This document shows positions 18,546 through 26,683 of a stretch of 64,000 nt of DNA, in pieces (position 1 is the stretch's first letter; every line of letters begins with the position of its first letter). The notes beneath the pieces are model-generated. The model searched no databases. It was not told where the DNA came from and worked only from the letters and a program-made list of their open reading frames with translations. A program made the translations under genes and the position numbers. Where the stretch lies: the NCBI RefSeq assembly GCF_018070025.1, contig NZ_JAGPYQ010000002.1:2294001-2358000 (forward strand). The letters are read 5' to 3'. The DNA is from Streptomyces liliiviolaceus (GTDB lineage Bacteria; Actinomycetota; Actinomycetes; Streptomycetales; Streptomycetaceae).

Positions 18546-18579
18546 CAGGCCTCGGGCGTCGCACGGCGCCCGAGGCCTG
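18546..18579. terminator. Bidirectional terminator hairpin
   Basis: Two perfect 13-bp arms (CAGGCCTCGGGCG and its complement) enclose an eight-base loop. It lies between the convergent stops of the second MMPL gene and the ABC-2 permease and can end both transcripts. Confidence 0.85.
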
Positions 18580-18664
18580 ATCGCGAGCGGCGGCGGCTGT
18601 GCGGTACTCCGGCACCGCCGCGAAGGCAGTGGGACCTTTCCTGGCGAGAACGCGAACCGGACTC

Positions 18665-19516
18665 CTACGCGGGCAGCACGCCGTTCTGTGCCGCCTTGCG
18701 GTGGCGCGCGGACAGGCGGGAGCCGGACTCGCGCCGGGCGGCGCGGCGCAGCAGGGGCACCGCGAGGAGGAATCCGAGGACCGCCCAGGCGGCCAGGACC
18801 AGGGCGACCATCGGCAGTTCCCAGGAACCGGCCGCCTCGGCGGTCCGCGCGGAGTCCGGGAGCAGCGCCGAACGCAGGCCCTGTGCCATCCACTTGAGCG
18901 GGAAGACCGAGGCCACCTGCTGGACCGGCACGGGCAGCGAGGTGATCGGGAACACCGTTCCGGAGGTGAACAGGAGCGCCATCGTCGGCAGCATGATCAG
19001 CGCCAGTGCCTCGCGCGGGTTGGGCAGCACGGCGCCGATGGCCGCACCCAGCGGTACGACGGCGAGCAGTCCGAGCGTGGTGACCCACAGCAGTGTCAGC
19101 CAGCCGCCGGGCCCGTGCGGCAGCGGCCCGTCCGCCAGCAGCGCCGCGACGGCCAGGAGCAGGGCCAGGGTGCCGGTCGCCATGACGACCACCAGCACGC
19201 TCTTGGCGACGAGGTAGGCCGGTATCCCGCCGGGGGTGGCGCGCAGCCGCAGCAGGGTGCCCTCCTCCCGTTCGGTCACGAGGATCTGTGGGAGGTTGAC
19301 CAGTCCGATCTGGAACAGCAGGTAGGCGGCGAAGCCCGCGAGGAGGAGGTGTGCCATCGGCACATGTGTGCCGGGCACATCGCCGGTGACGTAGGCGGCG
19401 ATCGCCAGGGCGACGACCACATTGGTCACATGGCCGGACATCTCCTTGGGATTGCGCAGGAGGTGCCGCAGTTCGATACGGCCGCGCTGGATCCCGGCAC
19501 GCCAGGCGTTCGTCAT
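18665..19516 (-). CDS. ABC-2 type exporter permease
   Basis: This 283-residue membrane protein has about six helices in ABC-2 permease arrangement, with the hydrophobic C-terminal block (LPTMALLFTSGTVFPITSLP) common to drug/lipid exporters. ATG 19516 follows AAAGGGA; a start five codons upstream would overlap that site. It works with the ATPase encoded 11 bases upstream. Confidence 0.88.
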   Translation of the reverse strand: MTNAWRAGIQRGRIELRHLLRNPKEMSGHVTNVVVALAIAAYVTGDVPGTHVPMAHLLLAGFAAYLLFQIGLVNLPQILVTEREEGTLLRLRATPGGIPAYLVAKSVLVVVMATGTLALLLAVAALLADGPLPHGPGGWLTLLWVTTLGLLAVVPLGAAIGAVLPNPREALALIMLPTMALLFTSGTVFPITSLPVPVQQVASVFPLKWMAQGLRSALLPDSARTAEAAGSWELPMVALVLAAWAVLGFLLAVPLLRRAARRESGSRLSARHRKAAQNGVLPA

Positions 19517-19527
19517 GGGTGTCCCTT

Positions 19528-20445
19528 TCACGCGGCCTGTGCCGTGACGTCGGTGCCGTCGGGTTCCCGGTGCAGCATGTGGAGGTAGGTGTCTTCCAGC
19601 GTCGGGCGGCGGACCTCCAGGCCGGCGATCGGGCCGTCGGCGTGCCGGTGGAGTTCCCAGACCAGCCGCGAGGGGTCCGCGGTGCGCTCGCGGCGGGGCG
19701 TCCCGTCATCGGCCGTCCAGCGGACCTCGGCCCGGGCGGCGGCCTGCCGGGCCAGTTCCGCGGGCGTTCCGCAGGCCCGGATCCGGCCGCCGACGAGCAT
19801 GGCGATCCGGTCGGCGAGCCGTTCGGCCTCCATCAGGTCGTGCGTGGTGAGCAGCACGGTGACGCCATCCTCCCGGGCCAGGCGTTCGACCAGTACGTGG
19901 AACTCGTGCCGCGCCTCGGGGTCGAAGCCGGTGGTCGGCTCGTCCAGGAAGAGGAGTTCGGGGCGGCCGACGATGCCGAGCGCGACGTCCAGCCGTCGGC
20001 GCTGGCCCCCGGACAGCCGCTCCACCGGGCGGCCCGCGTGCTCGGTGAGACCGACCAGGGCGAGCAGCTCGGCCGGGTCGCGCGGGTCGGGATAGTAGGT
20101 GGCGAAGTGCGTGAGCAGTTCGGCGACCCGCCAGCGGCGGTGGTCGCGCCAGGACTGCAGGACGAGTCCGATCCGGCCGCGCCACGCGTCGTCGCCGCGC
20201 TCCGGGTCCGCGCCCAGGACGCTCACCTCGCCGGCGGAGCGCCGCCGGAAGCCCTCCAGGATCTCGACCGTCGTGGTCTTCCCGGCGCCGTTGGGGCCGA
20301 GGAGCGCGAAGATCTCGCCGCGGTGGATGTCCAGATCGATGCCGTGCAGGACATCGACGGCGCCGTACGTCATCGTCAGGTCCCGCGCGCGGACGACGGG
20401 CTGGGCGTGCCCGACAGGCCGGGCAGGTCGGCGCTTCGGTGTCAT
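19528..20445 (-). CDS. ABC exporter ATP-binding protein
   Basis: This 305-residue ATPase powers the adjacent ABC-2 permease. Walker A is GPNGAGKTTT (about residue 47), the signature LSGGQRRRLDVALG, Walker B LLFLDEPTTG and the switch histidine TTHD. The start overlaps the stop of the winged-helix regulator (ATGA), so expression is coupled. The C-terminal extension of about 80 residues is typical of DrrA-like exporters. Confidence 0.92.
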   Translation of the reverse strand: MTPKRRPARPVGHAQPVVRARDLTMTYGAVDVLHGIDLDIHRGEIFALLGPNGAGKTTTVEILEGFRRRSAGEVSVLGADPERGDDAWRGRIGLVLQSWRDHRRWRVAELLTHFATYYPDPRDPAELLALVGLTEHAGRPVERLSGGQRRRLDVALGIVGRPELLFLDEPTTGFDPEARHEFHVLVERLAREDGVTVLLTTHDLMEAERLADRIAMLVGGRIRACGTPAELARQAAARAEVRWTADDGTPRRERTADPSRLVWELHRHADGPIAGLEVRRPTLEDTYLHMLHREPDGTDVTAQAA

Positions 20446-20804
20446 CGCCCCGCCCCCGAGTCGTGCCGCTGCCGTGGCGGTGGTGGCGCTGTTCCGCCCG
20501 CCGCTGCGGGACCGGCGCCCTCGACGATCGCGCGGAGGGCCGCGACGTGCCCCTCGAAGGCGGCACGGCCGTGGTCCGTCAACCGCACTCTGGTACGCCG
20601 CTTGCGGCCGCCCCCTTCCTTGTGGAGCTCCAGGTATCCGGCCTCCTCCAGGGTGTGCAGCTGCTTGGAGAGCGCGGAGTCGCTGAGCGAGAGGCTGTCG
20701 CGGACGAACGCGAAGTCCGCCCATTCGGTGGCGGCGAGCAGCGCGACCACCGACAGCCGGGTGGCGGGATGGATCAACTCGTCGAACCCGACGGGAATGC
20801 TCAT
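20442..20804 (-). CDS. Winged-helix transcriptional regulator (HTH_34-like)
   Basis: This 120-residue DNA-binding protein has a single winged-helix domain. The core HPATRLSVVALLAATEWADF and the recognition region LSDSALSKQLHTLEEAGYLE resemble the HTH_34/MarR-PadR-like group that usually controls a linked ABC exporter. A Pro-rich tail follows. Both ends overlap neighbours by four bases, placing it in the middle of one transcript. The repeats at 21345-21395 are its likely autoregulatory site (inference). Confidence 0.85.
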   Translation of the reverse strand: MSIPVGFDELIHPATRLSVVALLAATEWADFAFVRDSLSLSDSALSKQLHTLEEAGYLELHKEGGGRKRRTRVRLTDHGRAAFEGHVAALRAIVEGAGPAAAGGTAPPPPRQRHDSGAGR

Positions 20805-21322
20805 CGCTCCACTCCCGCGCCGCCCGTGCCCGTGCCTTCGGCATGCGTGCCGCGGCCCCGCGCAGACCCGGCCGACCAGCGGCTCGTCCGCCCGACGAAC
20901 AGCACGAACACCGCCGCCGAGACCGTGGCCTGGATCAGACTGCCGGGCATCGGCTCCAGCGAGTCGACGAGCCGGCCGGACAGCAGGACCGTGCCGCCGG
21001 TCACCACCGCCCCCGCGACGAAGGTGGCGAACATCCGCGGCGTGCACCGGGTGTGATGCAGGCGCACCCGGCTGCGTCGGTCGTGGAGCACCGCCACCCC
21101 GCCCAGCAGCGCGGCGTACGCGGCCATGACCAGCCCCACGGCCCAGCCGGGCAGGTCCAGGCCGAGCACGGCCAGGAAGAGCCACATGAGCGCGGCCGTG
21201 GCCCAGAGGTCTCCCGGACTGCCCGCGGCGGACCGCTCGACCTCGTCGTACACCCGCTCCTGCGGCACCCGGATGCGCTGCAGATCCCGCCACGCCTGTT
21301 CGGCATCCATCGCCATGCCCAT
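20801..21322 (-). CDS. Four-helix membrane protein of ABC exporter operon
   Basis: This 173-residue protein has four predicted membrane segments (the first at LWATAALMWLFLAVLGL) and a C-terminal Gly/Arg tail. No family was recognised. As first gene of a coupled operon with the regulator and ABC-2 exporter it may sense or modulate the exporter. The start is uncertain: ATGs at 21322, 21316 and 21310 are close together and none has a strong ribosome binding site. Confidence 0.7.
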   Translation of the reverse strand: MGMAMDAEQAWRDLQRIRVPQERVYDEVERSAAGSPGDLWATAALMWLFLAVLGLDLPGWAVGLVMAAYAALLGGVAVLHDRRSRVRLHHTRCTPRMFATFVAGAVVTGGTVLLSGRLVDSLEPMPGSLIQATVSAAVFVLFVGRTSRWSAGSARGRGTHAEGTGTGGAGVER

Positions 21323-21344
21323 GCCTCACTCACCCGTCACCACT

Positions 21345-21395
21345 CGACTTTCCCACCAGGAAAGCTATCTCCGACTTTCCCGATGGGCAAGTCGG
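21345..21395. promoter_or_regulatory. Operator-like repeats before the ABC exporter operon
   Basis: CGACTTTCCC occurs twice, 27 bases apart (21345 and 21372). Each copy also forms an inverted repeat: CTTTCC/GGAAAG around 21348-21364 and CCGACTT/AAGTCGG around 21371-21395. They lie directly upstream of the first operon gene and fit a site for the operon's own winged-helix regulator. Confidence 0.5.
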
Positions 21396-21478
21396 CGAGC
21401 GGGAGGCTGTGTGCCCTTGTCGGTCGAGGATCGGCAGGATCTCGTGCGGCGTCCTGTCGCCCTCTCCGCGGGTGCAGA

Positions 21479-24046
21479 TCAGGCCGAGGAGAGCTGGTTG
21501 GTGATCTCCTTCTCCCAGGCGGTCTGCTGTGCGGGGTCGTTGAGCGACGCCGCCCACTCCTCCGGTGACTGCTTGTGCTGGGTCGGGCCTGCCTTGAGGA
21601 CCCCGAGCAGCGCGCGTGCCGATTCACGGACGTCGTCGGGTGTGTTGCTGCTCGCGGGCACGTCGGGGCCGGCCGCGAGAGCGTAGAGCTTCTGCGCCAT
21701 GTAGTGACGCTCGCCCTGCTGGACGGATTTCGTCACCTTGAAGAACTCCTTCAACGCGTCGCCGCGGGTGGCCGGTTCGGGCGTGGACACCGACGCGGCG
21801 GCCTCGGGCCCGTCCGTCGCGGCCTCGGCCTGAGCCGGCGTGGGCCTGGCCCACCGGTCGGGGTGCCGCGCGGCGACATACCGGTTGCTGCCCGCCCTGG
21901 CTCCCTTGTAGAGGGCGCCGCTGACCAGGAGGGCCGCCGCCGTGCCGGCCACGGCGGGTGCGGCCGGGCCGGCGATCGCTCCGGCTGCGGCGGCGATCGC
22001 GAGGCCACCGCCTGCGGTACGCACGGTGTTGCCCCCGAGGCTGGCGATGCGCTTGCCCATCTTGGTGTGCTGCTTGTGCCGCGCGTACTGGATTATCTGG
22101 GCCAGTTCGGCATGCAGTTGCTGGTTGAGTTCGAGGACGCCCGCCCCCAGCTGTGTGGCGGCCGTGCCCACTTCCGCCGCGACGACGTCCGACCCGTCGC
22201 CCTCCTGCTCCCGCGAGGCCGCCCTGGCCGTCTGCTGCTGCACCTCGCCCAGCCGGTCGTGCACGTCCTGGAGCCGACCCTCGTTTACCGGCGTCTCGCC
22301 GGAGGGTCCCTCCGCCAGGCCCTTGAGTGCGCGGTTCTTGTTGTAGGTCTTCCAGATGACCGTGGAGTCACGGGCCGCGATCACCGTGGAGTAGAACATG
22401 CTGAAAGCGCCGGTCGCCTCGCCGAGAGCGGCCACCCCGCCCAGCTGGCCAGCGTTCCGCACGGCGGCGTTGGCCATGCCGGTGGCGTCGCCGCCGACCA
22501 TGCCGACGTTCTGCGCCAGGCCGAGCGGCTTGCCGCGCATGTCCTTCCTGGGCTTGTGGGACTCCGGTCCCACGCCCTTGCGGCCCTTGCGCGCGGCGTT
22601 CAGAGCACGCGCGTCGTTGACCACGCCCAGGACGTCGGTCACCGCGTTGATCGCGGTGTCGACCTGGGTGACGATCGCGGTGGCCTGCACCTGACTCGTG
22701 TCCCCCGTGGACTGGCCGTGCGTCCGGACGCCGCCCTCCGTGGGCGCGTTGAAGCGGTTGGCCACCGTGTCGGGCTGGTCGAGGACCTTCTTCGCCTTGT
22801 CGGTCTTGGAGGTGGAGAAGAGCTGCCCTATCTTCCCGGCGACCTTCTTGAGCTTCCCCCCGGCACGGGCCAGGCGCCGAAGCCCTCTTCGATGCTGCTT
22901 GGTCTCCGGCTGTACCGTCTCAGGCTCACTCCGGTCCGGCTGATCCTCGCCCTGCGCAGCCACAGCTTCCGCAGCCGCCGCTTCCTGCCGACGCCGCTCC
23001 TCGGCCGCGGCCGCTTCCTCCTCCTCGCGGCGGTGCTGTTCCTCAGCGGCGGCCGCTTCCTCTTCCTCCCGGCGGCGCTGCTCGGCAGCGGCCGCCTCTT
23101 CCTCCTGCCGGCGACGCTCCTCCACGGCCGGGTCTTCACGCTCGGTCCGCTCTTCCACGTCAGTGACTTCTTGGACTTCCTGACGCTCAGGCCGTACGTA
23201 GGCCGCCACATTTACCCGATGGCGCTCAGGCAGTACCGGCACCGCCATGAATTGTCGTTGCTCGGGCTCTTCCCGTGCGGCCTCCGCGGCTTCCTGCCGA
23301 CGACGCCCCTCCGCAGCAGCATCCGACGCCACCGCACCGACCCGACGCCGACGCTCCTCCAACACCCCCGGCCGACGAGCACCCTCCGCCGCCGCATCCA
23401 CCGCAACCGCCGCAACCCGACGGCGCTCCCCCGCCTCTTCCTCCCGACGACGCCCCTCCGCAGCAGCATCCGACGCCACCGCACCGACCCGACGCCGACG
23501 CTCCTCCAACACCCCCGGCCGACGAGCACCCTCCGCCGCCGCATCCACCGCAACCGCCGCAACCCGACGGCGCTCCCCCGCCTCTTCCTCCCGACGACGC
23601 CCCTCCGCAGCAGCATCCGACGCCACCGCACCAACGCGACGCCGACGCTCCTCCAACACCCCCGGCCGACGACCGCCTTCAGCCGCCGCGTCTGCCGCCA
23701 CCTGTCGGTACGCCGCCGTCCGACGGCTCTCCTCGGGCGTCTCCTGACCCTCCCGGGAGGACTGCGACGGTTCGGCGACCGGGTTCAGGTCGGCGGGGGC
23801 GGAGTTCGACCGGCCCCTGCCGATCACCAAGGCGTCCACCGCGGAGGAGCCCGCCTCCCGCTGATCCGCGCCCGCGGAACCCGGGCGAGCACCGCTCGAC
23901 GCACGCTGGATCGCCGCCGCGACAGCTCGGTTGCCCGCTGCGCCCTGCAAGGAGGCCAGCGAGGGCTGCGGCCTCTGCGGGCGGCCTTTGGCCGGATCGG
24001 CGGCGTCCGTGCGACGTGTCTTCGTTTCGCGCGGGCGGTCCAGCAC
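21479..24046 (-). CDS. Repeat-rich coiled-coil protein, possible contractile-injection cargo
   Basis: This 855-residue protein starts at GTG 24046, six bases after AAGGAG. Near the N-terminus (about residues 28-47) LASLQGAAGNRAVAAAIQR matches the LQ..GN.AV...QR motif that often precedes DUF4157 domains and cargo linked to extracellular contractile injection systems. Residues ~110-270 contain tandem 49-residue repeats. Residues ~300-390 are a Glu/Arg/Ala-rich coiled coil, and near residue 690 is a Gly/Ala hydrophobic segment (AIAAAAGAIAGPAAPAVAG) that could insert in a membrane. No catalytic domain was recognised. It is a toxin-like or structural candidate, not a proven effector. Confidence 0.6.
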   Translation of the reverse strand: MLDRPRETKTRRTDAADPAKGRPQRPQPSLASLQGAAGNRAVAAAIQRASSGARPGSAGADQREAGSSAVDALVIGRGRSNSAPADLNPVAEPSQSSREGQETPEESRRTAAYRQVAADAAAEGGRRPGVLEERRRRVGAVASDAAAEGRRREEEAGERRRVAAVAVDAAAEGARRPGVLEERRRRVGAVASDAAAEGRRREEEAGERRRVAAVAVDAAAEGARRPGVLEERRRRVGAVASDAAAEGRRRQEAAEAAREEPEQRQFMAVPVLPERHRVNVAAYVRPERQEVQEVTDVEERTEREDPAVEERRRQEEEAAAAEQRRREEEEAAAAEEQHRREEEEAAAAEERRRQEAAAAEAVAAQGEDQPDRSEPETVQPETKQHRRGLRRLARAGGKLKKVAGKIGQLFSTSKTDKAKKVLDQPDTVANRFNAPTEGGVRTHGQSTGDTSQVQATAIVTQVDTAINAVTDVLGVVNDARALNAARKGRKGVGPESHKPRKDMRGKPLGLAQNVGMVGGDATGMANAAVRNAGQLGGVAALGEATGAFSMFYSTVIAARDSTVIWKTYNKNRALKGLAEGPSGETPVNEGRLQDVHDRLGEVQQQTARAASREQEGDGSDVVAAEVGTAATQLGAGVLELNQQLHAELAQIIQYARHKQHTKMGKRIASLGGNTVRTAGGGLAIAAAAGAIAGPAAPAVAGTAAALLVSGALYKGARAGSNRYVAARHPDRWARPTPAQAEAATDGPEAAASVSTPEPATRGDALKEFFKVTKSVQQGERHYMAQKLYALAAGPDVPASSNTPDDVRESARALLGVLKAGPTQHKQSPEEWAASLNDPAQQTAWEKEITNQLSSA
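23298..23671. repeat. 147-bp in-gene tandem repeat, about 2.5 copies
   Basis: Copies begin near 23301, 23448 and 23595, exactly 147 bp apart, and encode a 49-residue unit that itself consists of two related halves (VGAVASDAAAEGRRREEEAG and VAAVAVDAAAEGARRPGVLE). The two full copies are almost identical, suggesting recent duplication. Confidence 0.9.
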
Positions 24047-24545
24047 GGACAGCTCCTTCTGGTCTAAGGATTCAGGGCGGCAGGACAAAAGGAATTTCAG
24101 GCATAAATTGCTCTATACCGAAAAAGAACGCGGCGTGAACAGCGGAACACGACAGCGTTTCGGGCAACCTACCCTTGCCGGACGAGTCGCATGTTTCCTT
24201 TGTGTTTATTGTTGAAGCGAGATGTGTTCCGGCGTTGTTCAGGTGGTTCCGCCGACACACCGGCTTCGAGGAGCGGACACACCCCGGCCCGGCCCGCCCA
24301 TCGGTCGGGACGACCTGGCGAGAGTTCGAGGCACCGAACAGCGGTCCGCCCTGCCGAAGCGTCGAGCAGGGCGCGTGACCTTCGCCGCCTCAAGGTCGAT
24401 ACTGCCGATGACGGCACTCCCACCGACCCCCATACAGCTGCCCCGGAGAACTGACGGCCCGCCAAGGTCCACCGCCCGCGCATACCCTTCGAACAGCACG
24501 AACGCAGGCAGGACGCCCGCCTGCCAGGCCCTCCAGGAGGTACGG
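24047..24545. other. Intergenic region with AT-rich patch, no gene
   Basis: The stretch 24060-24240 is clearly AT-richer than its surroundings and should hold the promoter of the minus-strand repeat protein. The rest looks like the upstream region of the truncated dhaK start. No tRNA or convincing ORF was seen. Confidence 0.5.
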
Positions 24546-24572
24546 ATGAAGATGCTCATCAACGTCCCGTAG
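24546..24572 (+). pseudogene. dhaK: 5' stub of dihydroxyacetone kinase gene dhaK, left junction of an element
   Basis: A strong AGGAGGT site is followed by ATG at 24546 and the codons for MKMLINVP, then TAG. From memory, actinobacterial DhaK proteins begin MKMLINVPETVVADALRG, so the coding sequence is cut after codon 8. A tyrosine integrase gene begins within 100 bases. I infer that an element integrated into the 5' end of dhaK, with the attachment core around or within this stub. The rest of dhaK is not in the window. An eight-residue match is short, so this needs a database search. Confidence 0.5.
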
Positions 24573-24645
24573 TTTGGCGCGGCCGCAGGTCACGGCCATG
24601 CTGTGGGGCCACTGGTCAGCAAAGTCCCAGCATGAGTCAGGAGAC

Positions 24646-25776
24646 GTGCAGTTGCCGACCCAACTCCCACGCGGCATGGGCAGCTTCCTCAAGAGCTGCA
24701 CCTGCGTGCGACAGAACCGCTGCCGGCACCCCTACGTCATTCGCTACCGCGACGCCACCGGCCGCCAGCGCGAGGAAACGGGGTACAGCACACAGCAGTC
24801 GGCACTCGACCGGCTGACGAAGGTGTACGAGGAGAAGCGCAGCACCCCGCGCGCGACGGCCGACCTGAAGCGCGAGATTGGGCAACAGCGCCTCGGGGCC
24901 TACGCCTCCTCCTGGCTCGCCCGGCAGCGCCACTACGCACCCGGCAGCATCCGGTCGGTCAAGCAAGTGCTCCACGGTCAGGTACTTCCGGTCCTGGAGT
25001 CTCGCCGGGTGAACACGTTCACTTCAACAGTAGTTGAAGACTTCATCATGTCTATGGAGGAACGTTCCGTCGGACTGGCCGCTCAGCAGAACGCCTTCGA
25101 CACCCTGAAGAAGATCGTCCTCGACGCACACCGGCGGGGCGGCTTGCCTCAGAACCCCTTCGAGGGCGTGGTCCCGCCGGAGTACGTCCCGCGAAAGATC
25201 ACCATCCCGACTCTGGACGAGGTCCACTCCATCAAGGCAGTGGCAAGTGATGAGCTCCGCGTCATCATCGACCTCATGTCCGGCTGCGGCCTTCGAAACG
25301 GTGAAGCCTTCGCCGCCAACACCGACCGGATGGTCTCGGACGACGTGTACCGCGTCACGGAACAGATCGAAGGGAAGACGCGTCAACAAGCACGCCTCAA
25401 ACATCGCAAGGCCGGAGAGTTCCGCGAGACTCCGATGCCAAGGACCGTGCGCAAGTCACTCCTGCGCTTCATGAACGAGAAGGGCACCGACGACGACGGC
25501 TACCTGCTCCGTACCCAGCGGTCCGCACACTGGGCACACACGACCCTGGGCTATCAGTGGAGTGCAGCCAAGAAGCGGGCAGGCATCACGCACCGCCTGA
25601 CTGCCTACTCCCTGCGCCATTTCTTTGCGTCCAACTGCCTGGCCAATGGCATACCCATTACGGACGTCGCCGACTGGATGGGCCATAAGAACATCAACAT
25701 GACGTTCCGGATCTACCGTCATCTTATGCCGGCGTCGATCGGCCGCGCCGCAAAGGTTCTCAATCAGGGCCTGTAA
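24646..25776 (+). CDS. Tyrosine recombinase (integrase)
   Basis: This phage-type integrase of about 376 residues inserts and excises the element. The C-terminal catalytic domain shows SGCGLRNGEA with the first catalytic Arg, the HRKAG lysine segment, YSLRHFFAS (second Arg, with Tyr at the usual His position of HxLRH), the WMGHKNINMTF histidine and the nucleophile Tyr in RIYRH. The N-terminal part is a SAM-like core-binding domain. The start is uncertain: GTG 24646 or TTG 24652 follow AGGAG, while ATG 24676 has no clear site. It abuts the truncated dhaK, as integrases usually abut their attachment site. Confidence 0.88.
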   Translation: MQLPTQLPRGMGSFLKSCTCVRQNRCRHPYVIRYRDATGRQREETGYSTQQSALDRLTKVYEEKRSTPRATADLKREIGQQRLGAYASSWLARQRHYAPGSIRSVKQVLHGQVLPVLESRRVNTFTSTVVEDFIMSMEERSVGLAAQQNAFDTLKKIVLDAHRRGGLPQNPFEGVVPPEYVPRKITIPTLDEVHSIKAVASDELRVIIDLMSGCGLRNGEAFAANTDRMVSDDVYRVTEQIEGKTRQQARLKHRKAGEFRETPMPRTVRKSLLRFMNEKGTDDDGYLLRTQRSAHWAHTTLGYQWSAAKKRAGITHRLTAYSLRHFFASNCLANGIPITDVADWMGHKNINMTFRIYRHLMPASIGRAAKVLNQGL

Positions 25777-25780
25777 CGAC

Positions 25781-25812
25781 AGCGGGGCCGGGAGGATCCT
25801 CCCGGCCCCGCT
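25781..25812. terminator. Perfect palindromic bidirectional terminator
   Basis: A perfect 32-bp palindrome with arms AGCGGGGCCGGGAGGA and complement (GGATCC at its centre) lies between the convergent integrase and excisionase-like genes and should terminate both. Confidence 0.85.
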
Positions 25813-26027
25813 CATGACATCTTCTGCTGCCGTGCCCAACTGTCCAGATCTCCGACCCGGAACCTGAGCTTTCCGCCGAAGTAGTAGCGGGGCAACCCAT
25901 GACGTTGGGACTCCCGGTACATCCAGCGCCGACTCATACCGAGGTACGAGGCTGCCTCATCAACCCTCAGATACTGGCATTCGACCTCCGTTTCGCGGCC
26001 GCCATGCGTTGAGCCATGTTCTTTCAA
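25812..26027 (-). CDS. Excisionase-like HTH protein
   Basis: This 71-residue protein has a MerR/HTH_17-type winged helix (YLRVDEAASYLGMSRRWMYR then RYYFGGKLRFRVGDLDSWA), typical of excisionases that bend DNA for integrase. TTG 26027 is the only in-frame start; it follows AAGGA by six bases and overlaps the stop of the WhiB-like gene, so the two are coupled. It lies next to the integrase but convergent with it, so it could also be a small regulator. Confidence 0.75.
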   Translation of the reverse strand: MKEHGSTHGGRETEVECQYLRVDEAASYLGMSRRWMYRESQRHGLPRYYFGGKLRFRVGDLDSWARQQKMS

Positions 26028-26551
26028 GTCGAGTCCTTCATACGCTCATCCCGCGATGAGGTACCCAAACCTGGCGAGCCATCAACTCTGTTGCGTCGTT
26101 CGCGTCGCAACAGCTTCTTGACGTGCGGCTCGGACACCTTCAGGGCGGCGGAAACACGGTGAAGCGGCGCCGCGGTTAGAATCGCGATGCGAACGAGTTC
26201 CTTCCGCTCAACTCTGTTGAGAAATACATCTCTTCCCGACAGCGCCGCTTCGACGCGTGCAGGATTGCAACGCAACTGAAATCGGGCTCCACCAGCGCCA
26301 CGCTCCTCCTCTGTCGTACCACCACGGATGCCATGGGCATCGCCGGACTCCAGGGCGCTCTCAAGACAGGCGCCTTGCACGGGACAGGTTGAGCAGATCC
26401 GCTTTGCTATACCTATCCGCTCGCCGTCCTTTCCAGCCGGAAAAAACAGGTCAGGATCTGCCGCCACCTCAGCGGCCGTGGCACACGCCGCCGCCACCTG
26501 CCATGTCTGATCTCCCCTTAGCCGGAACTCCTCGGGCCTTTCATCGTGCAC
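26024..26551 (-). CDS. WhiB-like protein with C-terminal HTH region
   Basis: This 175-residue protein has the WhiB iron-sulfur pattern: Cys in QVAAACATA and the cluster ICSTCPVQGAC give four cysteines, followed by GIRGGTTEEERG, the usual G[IVW]WGG turn with R in place of W. About 60 further residues (NPARVEAALSGRDVFLNR to HVKKLLRRERR) look like a helix-turn-helix and match the C-terminal part of the WhiB-like protein at 49541. GTG 26551 follows AAGGA by seven bases. It probably regulates element functions through a redox-sensitive [4Fe-4S] cluster. Confidence 0.82.
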   Translation of the reverse strand: MHDERPEEFRLRGDQTWQVAAACATAAEVAADPDLFFPAGKDGERIGIAKRICSTCPVQGACLESALESGDAHGIRGGTTEEERGAGGARFQLRCNPARVEAALSGRDVFLNRVERKELVRIAILTAAPLHRVSAALKVSEPHVKKLLRRERRNRVDGSPGLGTSSRDERMKDST

Positions 26552-26683
26552 GCATACATCCTTGTTCGAAGTCTCTGCAGTTTGCGGACCACAAACGGTC
26601 CCGTACTGCACAGCATCCGCAGCATCGCCGGTTTCCCTAACCGGCAATGCTGAGCTATATTGCGCGACTTGGCCGGCCGCCGC

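Noticed and set aside
23212..24138. Pro/Arg-rich plus-strand frames opposite the repeat protein
   Set aside because: They are shadows of the minus-strand coiled-coil gene, whose ribosome binding site, motif and codon bias are convincing.
24047..24573. Possible tRNA gene as integration target next to the integrase
   Set aside because: I looked for T-loop (GGTTCGA-type) and acceptor-stem pairs on both strands and found none; the dhaK stub is the better target.
25801..26551. WhiB/excisionase pair as part of the CRISPR operon
   Set aside because: They lie at the old, trailer end of array 1, on the same strand as array transcription but without any cas family resemblance; adjacency alone does not make them adaptation or interference genes.
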